Shown here one piece after another: positions 56,101-64,000 of a stretch of DNA of 64,000 nt (its first letter is position 1; each line of letters starts with the position of its first letter). The notes below the pieces were generated by a model that was given only the letters and a program-made list of their open reading frames with translations, ran no database searches and was not told the DNA's origin. This stretch comes from Ricordea florida. Its lineage: Eukaryota; Cnidaria; Anthozoa; Corallimorpharia; Ricordeidae. The position numbers were made by a program, and so were the translations under genes. The DNA is taken from the NCBI GenBank assembly GCA_949710005.1, contig OX453276.1:14151633-14215632 (forward strand), given 5' to 3'.

Positions 56101-56945
56101 TCAAATGGGTCGATGAAGATATCAAAGTATTCTACATGGTCGAATTTCCAACCGGATTTCAATCTTATAAATTCCTCAAATCTTACAAGTTGGTAATCCA
56201 TCATTGTATTGATTAAGTCTAATAAATCAGTTGATTCAGTAATCGTTTCTTTGTTACTTTCTTTGTCGGTATGAAAGCCTGCTGATGTTTCATCAATCTG
56301 TCCAGTAGCAGGATTTTCTTTTATGAACTTACACGTAAAGATAAATCTCATCTTGAGTGGTTTCTTTTGCTGCTTAATGAGATCTATAACTTTTGGCTTG
56401 ATATTAGCGTTGAACATCTTTTCGTCATACCCCTTCACCCCATCAATCCTGTAGGTTTTCAGATACCTCTTAAACGCTGTTTGTATTTCTTTTGGAGTGA
56501 AGCGATTGAATATGCTTTTAACCTTTTCCTTCAGACTTTCGACTCGTTTGTTTACAGTCTTTTTGATAGGTTCTGGGACATAAGATACAATCCAATCTAC
56601 AAACTTGTTAATCTCTTTCTTTAACGGTTTGGCAACTCTGCTTACTAAATTTTTGAGTGTTGTGGGTTGGGATGTTGGTTTAGAAGGTTTGAGAATGGGA
56701 AAATTAATCTCAGGTACCGGTTCATCAAGAAATTGTCTTGGGGTTTTGTAAGGTTCTAGAGGGGGAAAATTAATCTCAGGTACCGGTTCATTAATAATAT
56801 TAGGTCTTTGCGCCTGGTTGGGTATATTTTTTCTAGGAGTTGGGATAGGTCTTTGCGCCTGGTTGGGGATATTTTTTCTAGGAGTTAAGATAGGTCTTTG
56901 CGGTTGTTTCACTGTTTTCTTTTCCATTTTGTTGGTATGTACCAT
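53046..56945 (-). CDS. Protein-primed DNA polymerase B (pDNAP)
   Basis: 1299 residues. N-terminal Pro-rich repeats (QRPIPTPRKNIPNQA). C2H2-like finger at 427-448 (CYRCLNSF-x-HLEYC). Exonuclease motif I VVYADFESF (about 484-492). An EndoVII/HNH-like Cys/His insert at 587-618 (CHICEGELGVDKVLDHCH, then C). ExoII LTGYDSHLF (about 634). Polymerase A EYLDVNNLYG (about 890), B KLMNNSVFGKTM (about 1027) and C LFTDTDSL (about 1124). It replicates the element from protein-primed ends. The first ATG overlaps the promoter box; Met7 (56927) has the usual 17-nt spacing and is the better start. The first 14 codons lie in the inverted repeat and equal those of the left-end gene. The frame is intact. Confidence 0.95.
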   Translation of the reverse strand: MVHTNKMEKKTVKQPQRPILTPRKNIPNQAQRPIPTPRKNIPNQAQRPNIINEPVPEINFPPLEPYKTPRQFLDEPVPEINFPILKPSKPTSQPTTLKNLVSRVAKPLKKEINKFVDWIVSYVPEPIKKTVNKRVESLKEKVKSIFNRFTPKEIQTAFKRYLKTYRIDGVKGYDEKMFNANIKPKVIDLIKQQKKPLKMRFIFTCKFIKENPATGQIDETSAGFHTDKESNKETITESTDLLDLINTMMDYQLVRFEEFIRLKSGWKFDHVEYFDIFIDPFEPLSGSSYIPLPSKLASKKAIINVRNENDHECFKWAVTSAVFPKEKDPQRLNKQMRENSNNFDWSGIEFPVSLKQIDKFEKKNPYAINVYGYEGDVYPLKISKKRVGHVINLLLISNYETNHYCWIKNMSRLLAAKVSKHKSTMHFCYRCLNSFQSKTSLEKHLEYCDTNEEVKIEMPLDKDGNPRYIYFKNYNRKMRVPFVVYADFESFTENIQTCSPDESRSFTKQYQKHKASGYCYLIKCFDDNIFPPMLVRYTAKSPDEDIPQMFIENLESNIKKIYNWFKFPKKVKMSKKDRITYNNATHCHICEGELGVDKVLDHCHLTGKYRGAAHNECNLKYKIPKFFPVIFHNLTGYDSHLFIKNLGTSKGKINCIPNNEEKYISFTKQIVVNTFTNKEGKQVDVKRDIRFIDSFKFMATSLDSLVTNLPKESFKNIKRYYEGEQLELLLRKGVFPYDWFDGFDKLNATQLPPKEAFYSKLNETDIKEDNYQHAQKVWGSFEMKTMREYHDLYLESDVLLLADVFENFRDVCSKNYGLDPAWYYTAPGLAWDAALKLTKVELELLTDPDMLLMVEKGIRGGISMISTRYGKANNPYMTNFDSNLPTKYIEYLDVNNLYGRGMSKPLPTHGFRWMNNQELKGWKNLPCILEVDLKYPKNLHDLHNDYPLAPERLVVNKVEKLIPNLKDKAKYVVHKETLKVYESLGLKVTKIHRGITFEESAWLKPYIYLNANLRVKAANDFEKDFFKLMNNSVFGKTMENIRKRVDVRLVTNEKDAKKLITKPNYHHRTIFCENLVAIHMKKTKLVFDKPVYLGMCILDLSKTFMYDFHYNYIKPKYDVKAKLLFTDTDSLAYEIETDDFYKDISKDVKSMFDTSNYPKVHPSGIKTGVNKKIIGMFKDEAGGKQIAEFVGLRAKLYSYRMDEGKEEKKCKGIKKAVVKKTISFDNYKDCLFNKEPQMRQMNVIRSHKHDVYTETVNKIALSPFDDKRNICEDGIHTYAYGHYRFNTKLGGSSVSSGTN

Positions 56946-57346
56946 CTCTTTAAACTATTTTTTTTTAAAATCTCGATGAGGAGGAGGATGAGGAGCAGGA
57001 GTTGCACCATATACTTTATTAACCATTTTTTAAAAATCTCGAGGGGGAGAATTGCGCCAGTTACTTTATTAAACATTTTTCACGCGATTCAGCTAATATC
57101 TCTCCTAATTTAGTTTAGAGTCGCAAAGTATCTGGAGGAGGAGGAGGAGGAGGAGGAGGAGGAGGATGAGGAGGAGGAGGAGCAGGAGGATGAGGAGGAT
57201 GAGGAGCAGGAGGATGAGGAGGATGAGGAGGATGAGGAGCAGGAGGATGAGGAGGATGAGGAGCAGGAGTTGCGCCAGTTACTTTATTAAACATTTTTCC
57301 ATTTTTTGATCAAATCTTGCGCCAATCCCCGCTTAATGTAACTACT
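56903..57346. repeat. Polinton right terminal inverted repeat, expanded
   Basis: It matches the left TIR inverted but is 444 bp versus 198 bp. The extra length is a partial duplication (57010-57120: a second AAAATCTCGA and TTGCGCCAGTTAC block) and a (GGA)n/GGAGGATGA run at 57132-57265. Confidence 0.85.
56944..56955 (-). promoter_or_regulatory. Promoter-like box, DNA polymerase gene
   Basis: GTTTAAAGAGAT, identical to the left-end copy because both lie in the inverted repeat; 17-28 nt before Met7 at 56927. Confidence 0.6.
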
Positions 57347-57351
57347 CTCTA
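57347..57351. repeat. Polinton target-site duplication, right (CTCTA)
   Basis: Partner of 43900-43904. Removing the Polinton and one copy restores the LINE frame exactly. Confidence 0.8.
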
Positions 57352-60300
57352 CAATCATGTTGGTTACGCAACCGACATGTGGCACATTGCATTTTGACTT
57401 CACCCCTCGTCGAATCCAGTACAAACGATTTCTCAAACGAATGATTAAATATTACTCAAATCACGAAGCTAGCTACCAACTGGAACTCTATGTATTATCT
57501 TGTCGCGAGGTTCATCCAAATCCTGGACCCACTCGACGAAATGGCAATAACGACAGCAATAACAATCCGCCATTACAAAGTCAGGAACCAAGAACTACGA
57601 AACTATCAGTATTTTATGCAAACGCCAGGAGTATTGTAAACAAGATAGCTAAAGTACAGACGGAAATTGCAAGCAATTCGTTTGATATAATAGTCCTCAC
57701 AGAAATGCACCTTGACAGCTCTATAACAGACGCCAAGATCTTTGGGAGCGAATACTGCAGTTACAGGAAGGACCGACAACAAGGAGGACGTTTTGGCAGC
57801 GGTGTTCTCATTGCTTCCAAAAGATGGATTAAAGCTTCTCTGAGAGAAGGTCTTGCCTATGAATCTGAACTATTATTCATCGATATATCAACGGCGAATA
57901 ACAAGAAAATAACAATGGGTGTATTTTACAGGCCACCAAATAGCAACCTTACGGTTTTGGAGGATCTTCAGAATTCCCTAAGTAACATCACCACAACAGA
58001 CATCGTATTACTTGGTGATTTCAACCTGAGCGAAATTGACTGGGCCAACAATCGGTCTTTGAGGAACTCCGAGCATCATATATTGCTTTCTGACATAATT
58101 CAAGACAACTTCATGCACCAGCTAGTGAACGAACCCACCAGAGATCAAAACATATTGGACCTCGTACTAACGACTAATGTTGACCTGATAAATAACGTTG
58201 TCGTAGGCGAACACTTCTCTGACCATAACTCTATTACGTTCACTTTAAATTGTGCGCCTTATTCGAGTCGTATTTCTAAGAAGTTCATTTATGCATTCAA
58301 CAAAGCAGACTGGAGTCATCTTAGATCTCTGCTCCAAAATACCCCGTGGCACTTTGTCTTATCCGATGAAGACATTGATGACAACTGGATAAAATGGAAA
58401 GATATCTTCTTCACCGTGGTTGATGATTGTATTCCAAAATACAGACAAAAGAAAAGAATCACAGCGCCCTGGATAACCAAGGATCTCATTAAACTATGTA
58501 GGAAGAAAAAGAACCTGTACAAAAGAGCAAAAAGGTCGGGAAGGGAGGAAACATGGGCCGCTTATCGTAATTTGAATAACTTACTGAAAAAGAAATGCAA
58601 TTCAGCGAAATGGCAACACCTCAAGGAACTCGCAGACAAATTGAAATTTGACAATAATTCCAAACCATTTTGGAATTATATAAAATCGATGCGAAAAGGA
58701 ACAAATGACTTAGTGCTATTAAAGGATGGAAGGAATGAAATTACGGACGAACAAAGTATCGCACAGGAAATGAATCTATATTTCTCATCTGTGTTTACAC
58801 ATGAACAAAGTGATTTACCTGAATTCGACAACATGATCAACGATAATTTGAGCCACATTCTTTGCACATCCAGTGAAGTGGAAAAACACCTAAAGGCACT
58901 AAACATCCACAAGTCCCCTGGGCCCGATTTGATCTCACCCCATATTCTGAAAGAATGCGCGCTAGAATTGTCAACTTCATTGTGTGTATTATTCAACAAG
59001 TCTTTCTCGACTGGGATGTTACCAGCTGACTGGAAAATAGCAAACATAACACCGATTCACAAAAAGGGAAACAAGCATAAACAAGAGAACTATCGTCAAA
59101 TTTCCCTAACATCTATTGTCTGTAAAATAGCCGAGAAGATAGTACGTTCTAGAATTACAACCTTTTGGTCCACCCACCATGTTTTAAACCCAAATCAGTT
59201 TGGCTACTTGGAAGGAAAGTCGACGCTCGCACAACTTTTAAGTTGTTTCCACGACTGGTGCTTATCCAGGAACAACTCGAAAACAACGGATGCAATCTTC
59301 CTAGACTTGTCGAAAGCATTCGACAGTGTGCCTCACGAGCGCCTTCTACTAAAGCTTAGCTGCTATGGTATTGATGGGCCACTGTTGCGATGGTTTAGAA
59401 ATTTTTTAACAAACAGGCATCAGAGGGTCGTAATACGTGGCACCCACTCTAGTTGGTCCCAGGTAACATCTGGTGTGCCCCAGGGCACAATTCTTGGACC
59501 TACTTTGTTCCTGATTTATGTCAACGACATACCAAATGTTGTCACATCTACTATCAAATTGTTTGCTGACGATACAAAGATCTACCGTGAACTTAACAAT
59601 GTCGACGATGCGTTTCCACTACAGTCTGACCTGGATTCTCTAGAAAACTGGACAAAGAGTTGGCAAGTTAAGTTCAACTCTGAGAAATGCGAAGTAATGA
59701 GAATAACGCATAAGCAGGACAAAAGTACACATCATTATTATCTGTCAAATACAGAATTAAGATTTGTTGACTCATATAAAGACCTAGGTGTTTACATGTC
59801 AAGAGATTTATCCTGGTCGAATCACGTGGACGTAATTGTGAACAAAGCAAACAAAGTGCTGGGCTTGTTAAAGCGTACAGTTGGCAGTAAGAACAAAGAA
59901 ATTTTCTCTATGCTTTACAAGTCATTGGTGAGACCGATCTTAGAATATGCATGCCCTGTATGGTCACCCACCTAGTCAAAGATACACTAGCTATTGAAAA
60001 AGTGCAGCGAAGAGCATCAAGAATTGCTCTTGGACAAAAACCCCGAGAGATGTCATACGAAGAACGATGCAAATTACTAAATTGGAACTCACTTCAGCAT
60101 CGACGAGAGTATCTGCCCTTAGTAGAATGTTATAAAACAGTGCTCGGATTAAATGGTTTAGACTTTAAGGATTATTTTGAGTGTTGCAGAAGCAAAAGTA
60201 CTAGAGCTAACCACCCGTTTAAGATCCAAACGAAATCAGCAAGAATTAATGCCTTCAAGTATTCTTTCTTTGTTAGAATTATTAAGGAATGGAATAATTT

Positions 60301-60379
60301 GCCAAACCACTTGTTCGGACACGACACCAATGTAAACAGGTTCAAGTCAAGCCTCAAAAAGTGGATGAATATTCATTAA
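57352..60379 (+). pseudogene. LINE ORF: endonuclease and reverse transcriptase
   Basis: It continues the frame from 43739-43904. After the hydrophobic N-terminus there is a 2A-like motif (SCREVHPNPGP). Then the AP-endonuclease domain (FYANARSIVNKI, VLTEMHLDSS, LLGDFNLSEIDW, SDHNSITF) and RT (ENYRQISLTSIV, FLDLSKAFDSVPH, SGVPQGTILGP, LFADDTKIY, EKCEVM). A one-base frame change near 59967 moves the protein to a second frame that runs to the stop at 60379 (KVQRRASRIALG, WNNLPNHLF). This domain order and tail are typical of the CR1/L2 group. Near-full-length but not functional as read. Confidence 0.9.
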
Positions 60380-60596
60380 TTATATGCCACAGTACTTAAT
60401 ATTTTAGATATCATAGATATTTTAGATCTTAAATTTTGTAATAGATATTTTAAAATTTTAGATTTTAGATTATAATTTTAGTTAGGGGACCTAAATAGGG
60501 CTAACCTCATGGTCCTCCTTTTCAAATACTCCCTTTGTATTCTGTATTTGAATAAAGTATTATATATATATATTTATATTATATTTATATTTATAT
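60380..60596. other. LINE 3' UTR and tail
   Basis: A polyadenylation signal AATAAA lies at 60551. The tail is a TATA/TTTATAT microsatellite instead of poly(A), as in CR1/L2 elements. Confidence 0.75.
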
Positions 60597-60809
60597 TTTT
60601 ATCTTCTCAATCGTAAGTTCATCGGTTCCAACCTGCACGAACTCTCTTGGTCCAATCCTCGAATACTTTTGTGCTTTTCCAGTGACATCGGCGCTAAATC
60701 TTTGCACCACAATCTCCTCTTTGTTTTGCCTGGGGTCATTGTCATTGGATTTCCCCTGCCTTTTGACTTTCATTTCTTTCTTGAATGCCTTCCACCGGTG
60801 ATCAGCCAT
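60597..60809 (-). pseudogene. Alpha-kinase gene, 5' part (71 codons)
   Basis: From ATG at 60809 (MADHRWKAFKKEMKVKRQ) the frame is open for exactly 213 nt to the LINE junction (ending TDELTIEKIK). It joins in phase to 43729-42665, giving 425 codons with no stop. The N-terminal part is basic and Gln/Asn-rich. Its start lies 42 bp inside the right inverted repeat, mirroring the integrase gene at the other end. Confidence 0.75.
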
Positions 60810-60850
60810 TTTGCCCGGAAGAACGACCGTAAAGGATGCTCGTCTATGTG

Positions 60851-61212
60851 TGACCGCAAGTGTGTCTGGTCTATGGCAACGATAGGCCATGCATGATTTT
60901 CATTTTCATTTTTTTTTTTTTAGTTTGAGTTCTTTGGCTCCTTAATTTGTAAAACAATTTGTTTTTCTAAAAGCAAACCAAAATAAAATAAAAACATAAA
61001 AAAATAAAAAGGAATAATTTTTAAAAATGAAAATAAAATAATAATAATAAAAGCAAACCAAAATAAAATAAAAACATAAAAAATAAAAAATTAATAAAAA
61101 TTTTTTGAAAATGAAAATAAAAAAAAATAAAAAAATAAAAATAATAATCAAAATTTATTATTTTGATATTTTTTTGCCATTTTACATGCTAATTTCACTA
61201 TGGCAATCTTAG
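60851..61212. repeat. Right inverted repeat of the kinase element
   Basis: Inverse of 38300-39227 without the 553-bp extra segment. It contains a long A-rich AAAATAAAA tract. Confidence 0.8.
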
Positions 61213-61520
61213 ACAACCATAATTGTGCTCTGTGCTTTAGTCTCCACAAGCGCTCTGGTTGGCCATTCAACTTTGCAGTTGTTTGGTACGTATGAAGAAA
61301 AAGCCATCCTTTTTCTGATTGCCATGGCTCCCTCCGGGACAGGAATAACACCCGCGTGCCACAAGGGCTGCATCGAGCCCATCGTGGGCGCCCTCGAAAA
61401 TAAGATCAAATCTAGTGTGGTCATAGATGAGACTTCGTCAAGTGGGCTTTTTAATCACTTTGTAGCAGGTTCGTATTGTACGTTTTCCCCTTTATTAGTG
61501 ATGCGTATGTAACAATTAGT

Positions 61521-61663
61521 GGTAAGATTTCTGCACAGGTCCCTACTTCATTATGCATGCTTAGTTGAATTGTCTTGGGAAGTGCGCGTGCAAACATTTC
61601 TGAGAAAACCGTACGGCTACAGCTTGCATATAATGAAGTAGGGACCTGTGCGGAAATCTTACC
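61521..61663. mobile_element. hAT-type MITE, 143 bp
   Basis: Inverted repeats of about 40 bp (GGTAAGATTTCTGCACAGGT at the left, near-perfect inverse at the right) are flanked by an exact 8-bp duplication CAATTAGT (61513-61520 and 61664-61671), the hallmark of hAT-family insertion. No coding capacity. Confidence 0.9.
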
Positions 61664-61671
61664 CAATTAGT

Positions 61672-62595
61672 CAATCGACAACCCTTTATGTTGTATTATA
61701 AATTATCCATGCTTGAATCGATAATAGAATACGGAGTTTTGATGCCCATCCCCAAGGGAACAAATTATTTAAATTAAATATTTTATTTTGTTAGTCTATG
61801 TGTGTTTTGTTGTAAACAACAAATATATTGCTGTAACCAAAAGTTTCAAAATGTGTTCTTTAATATCTGTTAATACACATGTGCGTTCGAAATCTATAGC
61901 AAAAATACAGCAATTATGATGGGCAAGGATTCTACCAAATTACAATTTCAGAAAAGGGAATATTTACACGATGGTTGTCCTCAACATTCGTTGTGTCTCA
62001 TGCATGATCAATTAGCGATAGTTTCGTTTTATGATTGTTCAATTATAGCTTATTAATGATTGTACGTTTTCACGCGTATTTAGTCAATCTAGAGTGAAAC
62101 AATGTGTGAGTGTTACTCGTATTTGATGCCATCCAATTTCCATATAATAATGAACACCCCCTCTCCCATGTAAGGAACAGTTTATCCCTGCCACAAACCC
62201 CAGCCCCATTGTTTTGTCTAAACACATATAATTTATGTAAACAAAAGTCTGTTTTTCTTATGTGATCAGGCCTTTGATCAAGGGGGGCTGGTATTCTTAG
62301 CGAGCTGCCCACCATGCAGTGAAAAAAACAAGGTTCATTTCACAAAATTTTTGTAAATAACATTTTTGTCATATTCTCTGTAAAACATTTTTGACAACAT
62401 TGAAATGCTTCCACATCAGAATATTTCTCTTAAGAGAAGTTAAAACAATTGTTAAAGTGGCAGTAATTTCTGCCATCTTGTAAGCTTAAAGTTTGGCAAA
62501 AAGTTAAACAGTACCCTTTTTTACAACTTGGTAAGTCAAGATAATAAGTATACAGCTCAAGCATATTTTTTCAATTTCGTCTCTCGGTTCTGCAG
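61672..62595. other. Intron of the DUF3987-like gene
   Basis: AT-rich, ending in the acceptor TTCTGCAG. No other gene seen. Confidence 0.6.
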
Positions 62596-63555
62596 TTCCA
62601 ATTTTGTGTGTTGATGTGGCCTATTCCCTCTTACAAAAATTAACTTCCAATGGCAAGTCAAGCACCCAAAGAAGCCTCTCCATGGAGCGTTTGTGCAAAT
62701 GCTTTGACGGCGATTTTTGGTATGTCCTCAAGGGGACAAAGGGTAAGCGTGTTGGGGTATCCTCAGCTAAACTGGCTCTGCTGGCATTCACAACACCCCA
62801 ACAATTTCTCGAGTCAGTATGGCCAAAAATTGTTGCCTCCAAGAATGGCCTGTCAGAAAGAATTTTGCTCTTTTACCAAAGAAGGTCTACCCATGTTGAT
62901 TTAGAAGAGATGGCAGAGGAAAGTGAAAACCTTGAGCAGTTTTCAGTGAAATCGCTGACAGATGTTTTTGAGGAAATATACATGGAGCACAATATTAAGC
63001 CTCCAGTAAAGTATACTTTGACTGCCAGTGCCAAGGAACTTTTTTTCAAGTATAGTAAACCAAGTGAGGAAAGCCAGAGTGCAGGCCTGAGCAGCAGCGA
63101 AGGGTCAACAGGTTCAAAAAAACTTAAGAATATGTTAAGAGTAGCCTTGAACATGCACATCCTGTGCCACCGCCTGACGAAAATGCTTTATCTGGAAGCT
63201 GGGACCACTCCCACAGTTATTGGTGCCCAAACATTACAAATGGCCATATCCCTTACAGAAACCCTGGAAACAATGAAGGGAATTTCAGAACTGGTGAGTA
63301 TCACACTTTTACTGAGTACAAGAATTCTCTTATTTGAGCACTTATAGGCCCCTGGTTTACTTCTTCCTTTGGATTAGTGGCATAATAGGGTCTCATGGCT
63401 CAATTAATTAACTTTAAAGAGATAAACTGTAGATGGATATCTCTTAAGTTGACTTTAAAAAAAGTTTGTCTTACAAATGCTTGAGCAAAGTCGCCGTGAA
63501 TCACTGTTGTTGTTGTTGCTGAATGTTGTTCTGTCTGTTGAATTTTGTAGAAAAG

Positions 63556-63716
63556 ATGTTGTAGGTTAAAATGAATTTCAGTTCAAAATGGTTTCAAACT
63601 AGTTTGATTTGTTCTTTCCTTTGTTGGAGGATTGTGGAAATTAGAATGAGACAAGGGAAAAAAAATCAAACTAGTTTGGAACATTATAACCTGAATTTCA
63701 TTTTAACCTACAACAT
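63556..63716. mobile_element. Palindromic MITE-like element, about 161 bp
   Basis: ATGTTGTAGGTTAAAATGAA at the left and its inverse at the right, with further internal pairing through TCAAACTAGTTTGATTT. No target duplication could be assigned. Confidence 0.7.
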
Positions 63717-64000
63717 ATACACCAATTTTGTGAAACAGACATCTCTGTGATTCGTACTGTTCATTATATGTCTAGCTAAGCAAGTGGGCAATGTGAAGTT
63801 AAGCCTGTGTTCTGATTGGCTACCCAAGCAGACAAGATAGGTCCCTCTCGCCCACTTGGGATTTCCTGCATTGATCTTGTGAAAAGATTCTGTTTTCTGA
63901 TGTATAAGAAATCCTTTATTGACGAAGCTTGCTTGGTCAAAGTAGCTGAATATTGGCCTCATTCTTTTTTATCGCCTTTTATGGACCTTGACTTTGTCTT
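63717..64000. other. Non-coding region
   Basis: No gene or repeat recognised to the window end. Confidence 0.4.

Larger units (their letters stand above)
43905..57346. mobile_element. Polinton/Maverick-type element, 13.4 kb
   Basis: It has long inverted repeats starting 5'-AGTAGTTACATTAAGCGGGG and a 5-bp target duplication. It carries protein-primed DNA polymerase B, a retroviral-type integrase, a capsid-like protein, a packaging ATPase and small virion-type proteins. This set defines Polintons, which are probably integrated forms of adintovirus-like viruses. It is short for the group (usually 15-20 kb) and no adenovirus-type maturation protease was recognised. The ATPase is frameshifted in this copy; the other large genes are open. 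Confidence 0.9.
43730..60596 (+). mobile_element. CR1/L2-like LINE, interrupted by the Polinton
   Basis: The 5' end is GACTACAAG followed by ATG at 43739. The 3' end is AATAAA (60551) followed by a TA/TTTA-rich tail ending at about 60596. Both junctions sit inside the alpha-kinase reading frame, which rejoins in phase when the LINE is removed, with no clear target duplication (known for many CR1/L2 insertions). Without the Polinton the LINE is about 3.4 kb, i.e. full length for this clade. Confidence 0.85.
38300..61212. mobile_element. Kinase-carrying inverted-repeat transposon (host of the nested insertions)
   Basis: Inverted repeats at 38300-39227 and 60851-61212 enclose two genes that start just inside them and point inward: an integrase-type DDE gene (39243-41107) and an alpha-kinase gene (ATG 60809, stop 42665). 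Without the nested LINE and Polinton the unit is about 6 kb. The outer edge of similarity is TAAGATTGCCATAGTGAAAT; no target duplication could be fixed, so the exact ends are uncertain. The left repeat has 553 bp (38351-38903) not present in the right one. Assigning the kinase as cargo of this element rests on the shared repeats and the gene layout. Confidence 0.65.
61241..63293 (+). pseudogene. DUF3987-like P-loop protein, two exons, altered Walker motifs
   Basis: Exon 61241-61468 (HSTLQLFGTYEEKAILFLIA, then MAPSGTGITPACHKGC, ends at donor GTTCGT) and exon 62596-63293 (PILCVDVAYSLLQKL, LSMERLCKCFDGDFWYVLKG, FTTPQQFLESVWPKIVA, LSERILLFYQ; donor GTGAGT). DUF3987 proteins are helicase/primase-like ATPases in viruses and bacteria, with many copies in cnidarians. 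Here Walker A has Ile where Lys is expected (SGTGIT) and Walker B reads VDVA where VDEA is expected, so ATPase activity is probably lost. Further exons are likely on either side; exon 1 starts 28 bp beyond the kinase element's repeat. A MITE sits in the intron. Confidence 0.6.

Overview
This is eukaryotic, AT-rich DNA with GT-AG introns and almost no single-copy host gene content. The mix of mobile elements (Mutator-like, CACTA, piggyBac, a Tx1/L1-like LINE, a CR1/L2-like LINE, a Polinton/Maverick, MITEs and a tRNA-derived repeat) fits an animal genome, most likely an anthozoan cnidarian such as a stony coral. The assignment to coral is inference from general resemblance, not from a marker gene.

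Layout. 1-4.4 kb: a Mutator-like (MULE) transposase on the minus strand, broken by one in-frame stop, then a 1-kb dispersed repeat, the whole bracketed by a 60-bp direct repeat. 4.4-19.2 kb: two divergent multi-exon genes, A (minus) and B (plus), whose shared promoter region has been split by a complete 9.8-kb CACTA transposon (4862-14659). That transposon carries its own pair of divergent genes. 19.2-24 kb: mostly non-coding, with a TA microsatellite and a second copy of the 1-kb repeat. 24-29.6 kb: a 46-bp-period tandem array interrupted by a 5'-truncated Tx1/L1-like LINE with a 12-bp target-site duplication. 29.8 kb: a tRNA-Thr(GGU)-like sequence. 31.5-32.5 kb: a truncated piggyBac. 34.2-36.4 kb: a decayed minus-strand gene with an 8-residue repeat and a PHD-type zinc finger. 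37.5-38 kb: a short satellite-like array.

38.3-61.2 kb is the most interesting part and is a three-level nest. The outermost unit is an inverted-repeat-bounded element with two convergent genes starting just inside the repeats: an integrase-type DDE protein (plus, 39243-41107) and an alpha-kinase (minus). The kinase ORF is cut in its first third by a CR1/L2-like LINE (43730-60596). Removing the LINE restores a continuous frame of 425 codons with no stop. That LINE is in turn cut near its 5' end by a 13.4-kb Polinton/Maverick (43905-57346) with a 5-bp target duplication (CTCTA). The Polinton encodes protein-primed DNA polymerase B, a retroviral-type integrase, a jelly-roll-type capsid candidate, a packaging ATPase (frameshifted), a SAP/zinc protein and a ladder of small membrane proteins. 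Nearly every gene is preceded at short fixed distance by a TTTAAAGA-like box that looks like a virus-style promoter. 61.2-63.3 kb: a DUF3987-like gene fragment with altered Walker motifs, followed by MITEs.

Most coding units outside the nest carry single in-frame nonsense codons. Every one of these can be explained by one C-to-T change (CAA, CAG or CGA to stop), which suggests ageing by cytosine deamination.
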